The notes: a model not told the origin generated them from the letters alone. A stretch of 64,000 bases of DNA from Amia ocellicauda (GCF_036373705.1 NC_089852.1:28880707-28944706), one strand, 5' to 3'; counted from the first letter of the stretch, positions 37,740-50,902 are shown. Translations and numbers: made by a program.

Positions 37740-37850
37740 TACTTATTTATTTATTAGCAGACACCCTTGTCCGGGGCGACTTACAAAATATCAGAGCAAT
37801 ACAAGGTGCAATAATACAGTGCAGGATAAGGGCGTCTGCCAAGAAATAAT
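37740..37850. repeat. SINE-like fragment with inverted ends
   Basis: It carries a TTTATTAGCAGACACCCTTG/GGGCGACTTACA core seen at the 3' end of many fish SINEs. The near-complement GATAAGGGCGTCTGCCAAG is at 37,824-37,842, giving inverted ends. It abuts the Tc1 fossil at about 37,850. Confidence 0.55.
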
Positions 37851-38715
37851 AATTATGACCACTGACAGGTGAAGTGAATAACACTGATAATCTCGTTATC
37901 ATGGCACCTGTCAGTGGGTGGGACATTTTGTCCTCAAAGTTGATGTGTTAGAAGCAGGAAAAATGGGCAGCTTAAGGATCTGAGCGACTTTGACAAGGGC
38001 CACATTGTGATGGCTAGACGACTGGGTCAGAGCATCTCCAAAACGGCAGCTCTTGTGGGGTGTTCCCGGTCTGCAGTGGTCAGTACCTATCAAAAGTGCT
38101 CCAAGGAAGGAAAAGCGGTGAACCGGTGACAGGGTCATGGGTGGCTGAGGTTCATTGATGCAGGTGGGGAGCGAAGGCTGGCCCGTGTGGTCCGATCCAA
38201 CAGACGAGCTACTGTAGCTTAAATTGCTGAAAAAGTTAATGCTGGTTCTGATAGAAAGGTGTCAGAACACACAGTGCATCACAGTTTGTTGCGTATGGGG
38301 CTGCGTAGCCGCAGACCAGTCAGGGTGCCCATGCTGACCCCTGTCCACTGCCGAAAGCACCTACAATGGGCACGTGAGCATCAGAACTGGACCACGGAGC
38401 AATGGAAGAAGGTGGCCTGCTCTGATGAATCACACATTCAAGGTGTTGACTTGGCCTCCAAATTCCCCAGATCTCAATCCAATCAAGCATCTGTGGGATA
38501 TGCTCGACAAACAAGTCCGGTCCATGGAGGCCCCACCTCGCAACTTACAGGACTTATAGGATCTGCTGCTAACGTCTTGGTGCCAGATACCACAGCACAC
38601 CTTCAGAGGTCTAGTGGAGTCCATGCCTCGACGGGTCAGGGCTGTTTTCGTGGCAAAAGGGGGACCTACACAATATTAGGCAGGTGGTCATAATGTTATG
38701 GCTGATCGGTGTATA
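37851..38715 (+). mobile_element. Tc1/mariner-type DNA transposon fossil, internally deleted
   Basis: The body encodes broken pieces of a Tc1-like transposase: SEHTVHHSLLRMGLRSRRPV, LTPVHCRKHLQWAREHQNW, then DESH. After a deletion and frameshift it resumes at WPPNSPDLNPIKHLWDML in another frame. The catalytic core around the second Asp is lost, so it cannot be autonomous. The 3' end GTGGTCATAATGTTATGG (about 38,684-38,701) has a truncated partner at the 5' end (AATTATGACCAC). The outer part of the 5' inverted repeat is missing where the SINE-like fragment begins. Confidence 0.9.
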
Positions 38716-38829
38716 TAAAGTATGTTAAAAAAAAATTACAGCCTTAATACAACTGATGTAATTGGACCGTAACTGGACTGTAATCGAGTAATTGTATGAC
38801 CGACACACAATTGTGATCCACCTCGGGTC

Positions 38830-38998
38830 TGCTAGTGGAAGTGCGGCGGAGTCTGTGTCGGTGCAGAAAAGTGCGGCGGGCGGCGCCGGGACACAGCGCT
38901 GAGGGGTGATGCGAGGCTAAGAGACGGAGCGGTGCGGCTTCTCATCCGGAACGAGCAGCGCTTCCACCTACAGCCGGGTCTCTGTGCGCTCCTGCGGG
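38830..38998 (+). other. CpG-rich segment ending in a splice donor; possible non-coding first exon
   Basis: GC/CpG-rich block (GTGCGGCGG, GCGGCGCCGGG, CATCCGGAACGAGCAGCG) in otherwise AT-rich surroundings. It ends CTGCGGG then gtgagagc, a good donor on the plus strand. This resembles the first exon of a plus-strand transcript divergent from mllt6, about 2.1 kb away. No coding exons are seen downstream, so a long non-coding RNA is the simplest reading if it is real. Confidence 0.25.
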
Positions 38999-39182
38999 GT
39001 GAGAGCCCGTGGCTTGCTGCTTGGCGATGTGTAATTGTTTTAGCAGGAGTTGGGGCTGTAAGTTGCAGAAGTTAGTGTAGGATTAGTCTGCCACAAAGTG
39101 AGTCAGTAGCGGTAGAATGGTAGTGTCCATGATAGTGTGCATGTAGCATTATATGTATGTCAGAAGCAGTAATAACACAGCA

Positions 39183-39183
<1 letters not shown>

Positions 39184-39242
<59 letters not shown>

Positions 39243-39260
39243 GTTGTTGTTGTTGTTGTT
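39184..39260 (+). repeat. (TTA)n then (TTG)n microsatellite
   Basis: About 19 TTA units pass directly into about six TTG units. Confidence 0.95.
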
Positions 39261-39786
39261 TGTGTTTTTGTAGTTGTAACAATAGTAGCAGGTCGATGCC
39301 AGTCTGAGAGCTCGATACCGTCAATTGGTGGGTGCCTTCACACAACATACCTCCACATTCATTCAGTCACTCACACGCTGATTCAGTCACACACACACTC
39401 ATACTTATTCAGTGATACCCACACACGCTCACACACACCTACACACTCATTCAGTCACGCTCTCTCAGAAACTGGCTCACTGCACTTGCTGTTCTCTCCA
39501 GCATGACCACGGGCACATTTCCAGTGCTTTATCAGTAACCGTTAAGAGCTAAGAGACTTTTGACTGGCTTTCCCGTCAAACTGTTTGATGCAATTTAATG
39601 TGAATGTAATAGCCTTCCATTATGCAACAGTTTTACTATGACTGCCAGCTCGCGTTATTACTCATTATCCGGCTCTCAGTGGCAGTATTCTGCATATCCC
39701 ATGTTCTGAGCCATGTGACCCCGCTGCACGTAGATTTAACAATTAAAAATGAAAGTGTTCAGGTTGTTGATGTCCGCAAACAGACC

Positions 39787-39822
39787 GCCCCCCCGCCCCC
39801 CCCCCCCCCCCACACACACACA
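39787..39822 (+). repeat. Compound (C)n(CA)n microsatellite
   Basis: A C run with one G interruption followed by (AC)n. Confidence 0.9.
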
Positions 39823-40417
39823 TTTGTTCTTAATGTTTACCGCCAAGTTAAATTGTACACAGAAACACTGATCGATAAATAGACATTTGAACATCATAAC
39901 GAGTAATTAATAAACCATTGAACTTTCTTTTTAGGCGTAATATTTGGCTTACTTATTTTTTCTGGGACAATAAGAAACGAGAACAATGAGTCTCACAGGA
40001 AACACAGTGTAAAACTCAGACGGCTAAACCTCGTGGGTACAGCGGGCCGCAGACTGGCCGACTCCAGCCTCTCCGACACACAGCGCCCATGGGCGGTTAT
40101 CCGATAGGTGGAGCCCTAACCTTGCAGCTCTGGGAGTTTGACACCACACCGCTGGGTTCACTGGACCGGCACTACAAGCCTGCCTCTTCAGATACATCGG
40201 TGGTCTGTGTGGCAGACAGAAGTGGTGTGCACAGTTATACATACAGTGACTGAACAGAAACAGAGGAGGATGAGGAGATGCAATGGCAGGATCATGGAGC
40301 AGCGATGGAAGGCTCTGTGTAGACCTGATATTATTCCACGTAGCTGAATATTGAATAAACCAGACTGCTAACTGACGTCTGATTCATCTGCACACACATT
40401 GGGCAGTCGTGCTGTGC

Positions 40418-40484
40418 CATATACCTGACAGTGTGTTGTGTTTCAAAGAGCCATTTACCTGACAGTGTGTGTGTTCAAAGAGTA
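40418..40484 (+). repeat. Two-copy tandem duplication of about 33 bp
   Basis: CCATATACCTGACAGTGTGT...TTCAAAGAG is followed immediately by CCATTTACCTGACAGTGTGT...TTCAAAGAG. Confidence 0.75.
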
Positions 40485-41220
40485 GGGGTGCTATATTACA
40501 CACAAGCCTTCAGATAGGAAGGTGGCGTATGCGGCCTGTGCAGGGTAGTGGCGCCCTCTGTCGGCGAAGACAGCCGCATGCAAGCTTGTGAGCGGTGTAC
40601 GTGCAAGATGTGCTTGAGGGTGGGAGGGGAGGGGGGCTTGCCTGTGTGTACCCCCACCCTTTCACTCTCTCACACATTCATGCATAGCGAAGAAAAGAGT
40701 GATTCACCTGGGAAAGAGTGAGACGAGAAAGGAAAATCTTTCACGTTAACAATGGAAAAATGATAATATAACCCTGGAGAGCACCTTTGAGTTGATAAGT
40801 TGGCTTATTTTAGTAAGAAAATGTAAAACAACATACAAACCTCCTAAATAAGAAAAATATATTCGCTGTATAGGCAGACAACATTCAGCCACCATAAGTC
40901 TGGAAATCTATAGGTCAGCCCCGTGGCTACACGCCTGTTTGAGGGCACGAAACAGTCCCCCGCCTAGGTGTGTGTTTTGCGCCCGTTACCTCGACAGACC
41001 GTCTTTCCTTTCTTCCAGCGAGTTTGGTCTCGTTTCAAAGCGCATGCTCGGAGCTTTCCAGCGAAGCTATGGTTACCTGTATGCTGAGTTCTGTACAGGA
41101 AACTACAGAACGCCGACTTCTGTGGAGACGTCACACTAAGATTCTCGAAGGTCCGGCCAATCAGATCAGCTGTGACTTGATAGGACAGGATTGGACGAGT
41201 CCAGCAAGATCCCAGCTCTA

Positions 41221-41273
<53 letters not shown>

Positions 41274-43035
41274 CGTGCGTTGATACAACCGTGTGTTTTA
41301 CCGGACCGTTTCCAAATCACTCCTGACCTTAACCAAAAAGCTGACAGGAAAAGATAGCGAGCACATTGTTTATGTTTGAAATACTGACTGTAGTATGTTT
41401 GTTTAGAAATACTGATAGATTAAAATGAATTTCATCTTGCGATGTTTCGCTGAAATATAAAACACATAGCTATACACAAATATGGTTACATCTTTGTATA
41501 ATCGCTAAAACTATAAGTTATGCCGCTGTTTAAAGTGTTTATTCGAAGCTCTGTTATTTAATTCAGTTTCTATTTAGTTGATAATTGATATTTTTGACTT
41601 TTTGTCTCCTTCGAAACTTTTATTTTATCTTCTGCTATTTTTGATTTGTTTTAATGTAATAACGCATTAATTACTCTTGGGGGATGTTTCCACTGTCTGA
41701 TCAGTTAAACTGTAGAAGGATCAGGCGTTTCTTATCAGTTCTCACTTCAGAGGTTTTGACTGGAAACAGTTATGGGGGGAAAAAAACTGTCCTTTGACTG
41801 TCCCGCCCCAATTTCCTTCATATTAATTAACAAGACAATCAACTCCTGCCGTTTGTCTATTGTGTGTGGCTAGATGTCAGGCACTCTTGAAAATGAGGGC
41901 GTATTTAGGACTGCTTCTGTTATCTGAAAATTCAAATTTTGGCACCTCGCAATATCTTGATCATCTCAATCCCTCCTCCCAGTATGGGAAGAACATTAGC
42001 CTACATTTATTGAATTAATCAATTAATCAACAACGAAAAAAATTATGTAGCACAGGGTTGTTCTACTAATGTGGCCCAGTTTTAGCTGCTTTTAAAATGT
42101 ATGCGTGTATTATGCATTTGTAAGCTGCAGTGTTCCAAGAAATGTATTAAAAAAAAACACAATTCAGATAATCAGTTTTTCCAAATTTGGTGACAAAGAG
42201 AAAAAAGCAACATGTTCAGTACAAGCTCTTACATTTAGCAGTTTTATCTCATTAAGACCATTTATAGGGGCTTCAATCAACTATAATGTGAAAGAGATTG
42301 AAGTTACAGAAGCTAAAGAATATATGCATATCTCTGACACGTGAGTAAATCACGAACAATGGGAAATCGGGCCTGTAATGTTTTGACATCACACTCCGAT
42401 GGAGGACACCTTTTGTGTTCACTGGGTCGAGATATTTAAGAGACCCTGCAGGAATCTCCATACAGGTTTTAGGTATGTTCATATGCGGACAGTGCCACCA
42501 TCATGCGTATTGCATAACAAAAAATAGCAATAGGTCTGTAAATGTGATCATTTTCACCTCGTTGTTCACACTATTGCCTCCTCAGTTCCTATGTGGTCAA
42601 GTAAGAACACGTTAGTAACCCGTTCTAGAACGCGAGGGGGTGGGGGGGGGATAATAATATAACCAATTAAATATCGTCGCTGATTAATAATGCAATGTGC
42701 AAACGTTAGCGCTTGCTTGGTTGTGATTCTCAGCCTCTCCAGAGAAACAAAACCCCGGCGCTTCGGGCTCTCGCAGCAGCTCTGCGGTCACTCTGAGAGA
42801 CAATGCTGTTCAAGCACAGAGGCAGCCCCGCCGTGCGCCGCTCTGGGGCGCCCTGTCCGGCTCTCTGCAGCCCAGCATCACCCTGCCCCTCTGCACCCCA
42901 TCTGCCCTCCCGGAGGATTCCTTTTACTTCATTAAAAACATATTAAAGCATCTGTACTTTTTTGTATTCTAATATATTGAAATAAAAAAAATACTAATTG
43001 TATAATGTATTGGTTTAGAGCTATAAACTAATTCA

Positions 43036-43139
<104 letters not shown>

Positions 43140-44048
43140 TCAGCTGAATTTATGTTTGTTGGTTGGTTATGCTCCGAATTTGCGGGCTGTGTTTATTTTG
43201 CCTGACTTGTAGTGTTTAGCGTCATTTTGTATAAACAAATAAAAACAAAATTGCGACTTTAAATTATCATTCGGCACCTTAAAATAAATAGTTTTATTTT
43301 TAAAAGAATGAATCAATAACAAGTAATGTGTAAATTTCACGAATGTGTTTTATAGAGACGAGGGTCAGCGGGAACCTGTACACGTTTCCCGCACGGCAGG
43401 CTTGTTCGAAACGTGCACTGGATTTTGCGATTTTTCACCCCTTTTCGCTACAAGAAAAAAAAACAGGACTACTGTTTTATTCGCGGCTACAATTGTAGTT
43501 ATATGTTCAGTTATCAAACGTGTGCGTGAGTGGACGGGAGAGCCGGGAAACGTGAGAGAACAGCCGAGCTGCCCGATCCCTCTCCCCTCTCACACACAAA
43601 GAACCACAACATGGCGACTTCAGCCGGGAGAGCGGTCTCCGCCGAGAGAGAAAAGTGTCGGACACGTATCTGTGTATTTATCTATGTGGCTATTTAAAAG
43701 CACACCAAACCAAAACTATATCGCTATTGTTATTTACTGCTTCACGTTACCACAACAGACCGCGGTCATTAAGATATAAATGATGATCCGTTTTGGTCGA
43801 GTTTGGTTTTGATTTCAGGGAGAAAGCGGTTCGTGTCGGAGCTGCAAGCACTTGCCGATTTAACGGGCTGCTCGGGACCCAGCTCTCCACACGCCCACCT
43901 GCACAGCACCCGACAATTCACAGCACAACATCAGTGCTATCAGATTTTGTTATTAAAAACAAACAAATTAAACTACACAAATATAGATCGCAGTTAGTAT
44001 GTATTGTTAATCGCACACCTATGTTAAAATCTAACACGCATTTACCTT

Positions 44049-44101
44049 GTCAAGTGTGTTGATAAACTATATATATATATAGTTTCATCAACACACTTGA
44101 C
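44049..44101. repeat. Snap-back hairpin with (AT)n centre
   Basis: GTCAAGTGTGTTGAT at 44,049 is followed by AAACTATATAT..., then the reverse complement ending ATCAACACACTTGAC at 44,101. One extra base in the right arm is the only mismatch. Confidence 0.9.
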
Positions 44102-45943
44102 TATGACTATGGTGTGTTATTTTCAAAAGTGTTTGTTTGTTAGATGTTTAGTCCTGGCTACCAAACCATCAAACAAATACACAAATTCAAGGAACGAAGA
44201 TTACACCTTTTCTAACTATTTATGTGTGTGTGTGTGTGTGTGTGTGTGTTTTGTGTTGTGTGACCTGTTAGTATCACACGTACATAAAACATACAATTAA
44301 AAACAAAAACATTATGCTCCTTAAATTTTAAACCACACGTTATTCATACATTTCAACACAAAAACATATAGATTAAAAAGTGTTTAAAATGTGTGTGTAT
44401 AACGATTATAAAACCACCTTCCTGTATGAAGATGTATATTTGGCCCAGCAGGCGAGCGGCCTTGCTGTGTTTGATAGTGTGAACAGGACTCAGCTGGGTC
44501 AGTCTTTAACCCAGTATTTAACCCAAGTGATAGTTCCCCGGCCCGCAGCCCTGCCTGGCCTAGCCGGGACCGGATTCCGGGCTTATCCTGTACGTCCCGA
44601 GTGACCGTCTGAGACAGAGGAACCAGACGCGGACCAGCGCGAACTGCTTAAATTAAACTGCTGCATAAATACATAAATACATAACAAATATAAAATGCGG
44701 ATAAAATAAAAAGTAAAATAAATAAATGTAGACAGAAACCATGCTGCATTTTAAAAATATATAATTTAATTATCTTAATATTTATCCGCTGAATTTTGGT
44801 ATAATATTTAGGTAATATTCACAAGGTGTTTACAGACGTATAATGTATTGTATTATATTTTAAATATTAGAGTTTTAGAATGGAGTTAAGTTTTATCAAC
44901 TCCTTTAATATTTCCTTTACAGCTCCACGCAAATTAATTAAAATCAAGTATAACTACTTTGATATGCATTTATAAAATGTATAAATAAAATGTAGTTATT
45001 AAAAACGAGTTATAATTATTATTCATAAACACAGTACAGTGCAATGTAATAATATATAATGTACTATAAAGGACCAAATGATCCTAGCATTAATTGGTGC
45101 TAAAACTTTGTTTGCAATGCTCTCCTGCCGTGTCTCAGCTGGGGGGGGGGCGGGGTGGTACCCCCAGAGATGAAAACGCAACCGACATAAAGTGTGGCAC
45201 TGCATTCTCCCTTGTTGCAAAACGGAACAACGGCTCGAATCAACGGTTGTAAACATTACAAAATTCAGGTAAACAGTTGTACTTAAACCCATCTTTGCTG
45301 CACTTTTGGAGCACTTTTTTAACACCCGAACTCCAAGGACAGGACTACCGGTTGAACACAGTTTAAGACTCCGGCCACCCAGTTAAAAACACTTTTTAGA
45401 CTTAAGTACTGAAGTAAACTGCTGAGAGACTGTTATCAGCATTAACAGCAGCGGCAAAAACACGTATGCAGGCCACTCTGATCGTGTAATAAAATACAAT
45501 TTTACAAAATGTGCAAATACTTTAATACACATTTGAATTATTATTATTCTTGTTGTTATTATCACTTAATTTAAAACATATGCAAAAACGGCATGGCAAA
45601 ACGGGGAGATTTTGCTTCTGCAACCCCAGGATAAATGTGTTTTTTAATTCCGGCCGACAGTGCACTGTTCGGAATCGGACTGAGGAAGTGCAGCGACACA
45701 CAATCCTGAAAACAATGATTTCTTTTCGTTTGGCGTGGCTGAGGTTCACACATGCACGGGTAACGCCAGGGACCTGACAGAAACCGTAGGAACCGGCCGT
45801 GTGAGCGGTGGCGGGGTGTGTGCATCAGCCCTGCTCACACACGGCACACACGGCACACACTCTTTAACCCGTGAAGTACCAGAGCCGAGGAAAAGCGAGG
45901 CAGGGCGAGAGGGGAGGGGAAGGAGGAGGAGGAGGGGACCGAC

Positions 45944-45953
45944 CTGTCAATCA
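45944..45953 (-). promoter_or_regulatory. PBX-MEIS type site (TGATTGACAG on the minus strand)
   Basis: CTGTCAATCA on the plus strand is the classical PBX/MEIS heterodimer sequence. It lies in a non-repetitive CpG-containing stretch with a nearby CATTAATTG homeodomain-type word. The evidence is only a motif match. Confidence 0.25.
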
Positions 45954-46924
45954 GTCTTATGGTTCAAACCACCCCACGCGGTGTCGGATCATTAATTGTG
46001 GGGTGAGGAGGGGTGGGCAGGGCTGGCAGGGGGGCCGGGGGCTGTTCCAGTGTTGGCCGGGTGGAGTGCGATTGTGTGAGTGCATATGAGTTGTGTGTGT
46101 GAGAGTGAGTATGTATATGTGTGAATGTATAAAGGAGATGCGGGGGAGTCGTTTTCAAACACAGCTGCCAGAGAGTGGAGTTGAGAGTTCACAAAAGTTC
46201 AAAGTTGGGAGATTTTAGGGAGAGGTGGTCGAGGGACCCCCAACCCCCCCCCCAACCCCCCCCAGCGACGGCTACTGTATAAACAGCTGAGCTCCTAAAT
46301 GCTGCCACATCATTAAAATGTAAATTGCTCTCATTAACAGCACTGTGTTGCCGTTGCAAAGTAAGGAAAAGAGGAATGGTGTGTGGGAAGGGTGTGTACT
46401 TCAGAAAGTAAACAAATAAAAGACAGAAATGCAGAAATAAATCGCAAACCAGCGGAGTCACCCATCGAGAAAGCTGTAAAGCGATGAGTTACGATGACAA
46501 CTGACGAGCAACAGGGTTCACACCGGGGAATGCTCGGGAAGAAAGAAACAATGCAAAAGCACAACACTGGTCGATCACCGTGCGTTGTAACAATGTATGG
46601 AAATACATTCGCGTATAGACCTCGCAAGCACAGATGATTTACAGGCTATACTTTCCGATTTGCCATCAACACTGAAAAATAAATGTGTTTCTGTGTTATT
46701 GTTACACATCATTGTTGTACCTTTAAAAAAAAACCATGATCACATGTATCCGTCTGTTGTCGTGTATTTACACAAGTAAAAAGGAAAAACACAACACTTT
46801 GAAATCTACTTAATATAGCTACACTGTGAAACAATTTCCTCCATCATAAATTGGTGCTATCAAGTTTATTTATTTGTATATAAAAATCCTTCGCACTTCG
46901 CACACACGGCCTGGGCTCTGCAGC

Positions 46925-47060
46925 TGCAGTGCGGCGACACTGGCTGGAGTGGCATGTGCAATGTTTCATTAAGGCGCTATATAACCGTGAACGACTTTAA
47001 TTCCGCCGCTTCATTACCACAGACGGTTAATTGGAAACAGCAGGCGGGCTCGTCCTCTTT
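46925..47060. promoter_or_regulatory. Candidate conserved non-coding element A
   Basis: Non-repetitive stretch of balanced composition with AATGTTTCATTAAGGCGC, CGACTTTAATTCCGC and GACGGTTAATTGGAAAC in close series. There is no open frame. Its texture is unlike the low-complexity flanks. Conservation cannot be tested here. Confidence 0.25.
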
Positions 47061-47604
47061 GTTTAGCTGCCCCCCGAGCGGCCCAAACGTACCGGGCCTG
47101 ACCCACACCGCTCTGGAGACACACACCCCCAGCATCCGTGAACCGCGACCAGGAAAGAAAGAACAAGAGAGAGAAAGAAAGACTGCATCACGTTTATCTG
47201 ATTGTCTGTTATACATTATCCACATGTCAGATGCATAGATTACAAAGAAAGAAAGAAAACGAAAATATGAACACGGAAGATTTTTCTCCCACAATAGACA
47301 GATAGAGAGAGAGACAGACACGTGCAGTAGTCCGCTTCCTGACGAGAGCTGGTGCTTTGCCTGTCTCTGATCTCTCTCTTCAATATCTCCAGCCAGGAAA
47401 CAGCTGCCTGCTCGCTCCCACAGCCACCTGTAACCCGCTGGAGCCGCACAGGAGAGATGTGGAGGGGGGGACGGGACTTATCGAAACTTTTTTCCTCTTC
47501 CTCCCTCTCTGTCTTTATATACATTTCCCATAATAAATTGTGACGTGCTTCCCCGTCTGTGATTAGAAACTTTTCGAACTGAAGCTGGTGGGTCTGTGAA
47601 TGAA

Positions 47605-47606
<2 letters not shown>

Positions 47607-47665
<59 letters not shown>
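47607..47665 (+). repeat. (GA)n microsatellite
   Basis: About 29 uninterrupted GA units. A (CT)n run lies 200 bp further on at 47,861-47,897, so the two could pair as an inverted repeat. Confidence 0.95.
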
Positions 47666-47667
<2 letters not shown>

Positions 47668-47860
47668 TTCCTCTCCCATGCACCGATCAGTTCACCAGCA
47701 TCCTTCCCTCGACGAATAATCCATCATTGGCAGCCTGACACTAAACTAAACAAATTGAACCTGCCGATCCCTCTGGCTACCATTGGCATCTATCCCCGAT
47801 AGCAGCTATAACCGCCAGAGATAAATGCTTACTTTCCAGCAAGGAGGACACTGAGTTGAG

Positions 47861-47897
<37 letters not shown>
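47861..47897 (+). repeat. (CT)n microsatellite
   Basis: About 18 CT units, complementary to the (GA)n tract at 47,607. Confidence 0.95.
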
Positions 47898-47898
<1 letters not shown>

Positions 47899-49901
47899 AT
47901 TAATCTAATTTCAAAGCCAAGCATGGAGACCACCGGGACTGGACGTTCATTTTTCATGTGGTCAAGAAAAAAAGCGAAAATACTTTAGAGGTATTCAATC
48001 AGCAAGCCCCCCCTACAGTCCATCATCCTCACCGAGTGGGTCAGTGGGAGAAGGCCGCGGCCTCCTGGATCCAGCCGGCAGGTCAAGTTCGGTGTGAATC
48101 GGGGAACTGATTCTTATTGACCACAAGAAGAAAGAAATAAACCACTTATAGGATAATACAGAACATTTATCAAGTGACTACCTTTTATCTTAATATTATT
48201 AATAATAATTCCTTATTTTGGGGGTATCACAAAATTCACTAAAACAGGCGTTAATTATTTTCCAAATTCCTCCTCCAGAAGACGGTACATTTCTATCTTC
48301 AAAAGCTAAATCTGTGTGAAGCTGAAGGAGAGCAGTATATAAATCTTATAAAATCATATTGCAAGTTAAATCTTGCATAATATCAAAATACCCCGATGTG
48401 TATTTCAGCCTGTACTGGACATCTGTTGTATATTGTGTCTCGTATTGTGTATTGGTCGTCGTTTGTAAATTAGGCTAATTGTTAATTTACAGCAATATGA
48501 GAACTCTTATTCATTTAAACCGCCACGGAGAAAGGATTATTATTCATAAACACGAATTTAAAACCGTTGGATATCTGTTTGTTTATTTACTTATTTACTT
48601 ATTCAGCTCCCTAATATTACTTGATTCGAAAAAATGTTTTTAGTGAGACAGACTTGAGTTAATGCGACCTTATCCCTGCTTATTTTCCTTTCATAGTTGA
48701 TAGTTGATTTAAACAAAACTTGTGTCCCTGTCTGAACACGTGTTGTCGTTTTAACACATATAAAGAATAAAGTGTCTAATGCAACGGGTCAGTGCGAGCT
48801 CTTTATAACCTGGTGTTTTGATGGAGCGTCCTGGTGTACCGACCCTGAGATAATACACACAAACCAAGGGCCGTGAGCCACCCGGGTCGCCTGTCCTGTC
48901 CGGCCGGCGGGGCACGGCGAAGAGCCTGCACAAAATGTGATCTGCTCCTTTAAAACTGACAGAAGAAGAAAGATCATTGTATTGGGGATTCCCCCTCCTC
49001 TTTCTGCCTCTCCCTCTCTCTCTGGTTTGATCAGTAAAGCATGTCAGGATATATTAACCCCCTCTTCCTGCACGGCCACAGTGATTTACATAGAAACGGA
49101 AAGACTCGCTGTGTTTTGCTCCCATACCATCCGTCCAATTACAGAGCAAAGGACACGGGGAGGGAGAGAGAGTAGGGGGGTGGGGGGCAGCAGCATTCCC
49201 CCGGGCCAGGCAGCAGAGCGCCGGCCTCTGGAACTGGACTGTGTAGGTGAATGTGTGAGGACCGAGGGGAAAGTTAGGTGACCCTTGCACAGAGATATTT
49301 GCTCACCCGGTTTTCTGGAGGTTACTGGTAATGTTTAAGGCAATTACAGTAAATTATGACTTTTAAAAATAAATACAATAATAAATACTTATTCTAATTA
49401 TTATTGGGTACATTGGCGTTTCTGTGTTAACATTTTCACGGAGTATAACATGTCATTTGTATTATATTTGCGGAGTTTGATTATTCTTTGTGTCATCCCT
49501 CAATGGGCAGCACATTGTCCAACACTTATTTCCTTTAACAGTTTAGAGCTCTCTCTCTCTCTCTGTCTCTCCTCCTCCTCCTCCCCTCCCGTCATCCCTC
49601 TCTTGCATATTATAACAGACCAAAGTGTAAATTAACCCCTCAGTACTGTCTGTAGGCCCTGGCGAGTTAAAAACGTCCCATTGCCCGCAGTCACGTTTCG
49701 GGGCAGGGGGCGCCTGTTTTATCTCGGCTTACAGAGCGAGTTAAACTCTACCCCCCCACATGAGCCAAACGCAACCACGGCAACAAGACACCACGATAAC
49801 ACAAAATACAAAATATCACCAGCCACTACACAACACAAACCTGCAACACAATCAACAGCAAAAAACGAAAAACGTCTTACTCAACAGGTTATAATCTAAC
49901 G

Positions 49902-50902
49902 GGCGCTAAATGTAAAATAAGGCAAGTGTTTGGCGTATATTTTTCAAAGATTTAACATCAACCATGTGAGTTTTTCCAGATTCAATAAATAATTAAGGCT
50001 TCCCTTTCTACATTCATAAACATTTATATTTTTAAAATAAATATTATACATGCTATACATTTCCGCAATTTGACAAAATATTTAACTAAACCCTAATTGT
50101 GGATTTTACAAACTAAATATTTATCTTATAAGAAATCCTAAATATCTGACTCACAAATTAATATTTAGCTTTGAAATAAATATTTAGATACAATTTTATA
50201 GAAAAAAGCTAGCATGCAAATGAGTCCCGCCCATTCGTACGTCAGCCTTCTCAGAGCAGTGGGGCGCGGATGCGACTGAGCAAGGGTGGCGGTGTCAGTG
50301 TGTCGACAGCAAGTCTGATATTTTGATATTGTTCAATTAAAATATAAAAACGTGTATACCACAGAACGTCGAATCTAGTTGCATCATGCATTTAACAATC
50401 TAAACGAACAGTTTATTGAGTGTTGAGTTGGGTCAGTGACCACTACTTTGTCCATAGACAGCATTAGGAAAACACAAGCGGACAAACCGCTCAGTCGCAT
50501 TCCACGCCTCCACTGGGCTGGGAAGGCTGACGTAGAACAGATGGGCAGGAAATGGGCGGGACTAGTATACTTGTTAGCTAAATATTTATTTTGCAAATCC
50601 CGAATTTAATACTTAGATTTATATTTTAGCTACATATAGATTTAAGTTCCAGATATAAGATTTTATTCAATGTTTATTTCATGGCTACATATTTACTTTT
50701 CAAAACCCATATCTGGGGTTCTTTAAAATTAAAATATGTATTTTTCATAACAGATTTAGCATTGATATGAATAGTTCAAAATCAAAATATTTATAAATGT
50801 TTAAAAAGGGCCCAATTGTTTTAATCTAGAAAAACACATACGATTTAAATTAAATCTGTGAACAAAGACATGAAAAAAGTGAGCTGTTTTACATTTAGCG
50901 CC
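49902..50902. mobile_element. 1.0-kb long-inverted-repeat (foldback/MITE-like) element
   Basis: The outer ends are GGCGCTAAATGTAAAA at 49,902-49,917 and its exact reverse complement at 50,887-50,902. Inward, the two halves remain recognisable as diverged inverted copies. Both carry AGTCCCGCCCATT, then TACGTCAGCCTTC, then ATGCGACTGAGC in the same order in inverse orientation (left 50,224-50,282, right about 50,490-50,560). Both also carry repeated AATATTTAG words. There is no transposase frame. The flanks TTATAATCT and TTATAATAATCT may hold a target duplication. The superfamily is unknown. Confidence 0.75.

Noticed and set aside
43345..43779. 144-codon open frame and ATGGCGACTTCAGCC start context
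   Set aside because: No recognisable domain and no splice-supported continuation; the ATGGCG context is YY1-like but insufficient to call a gene.
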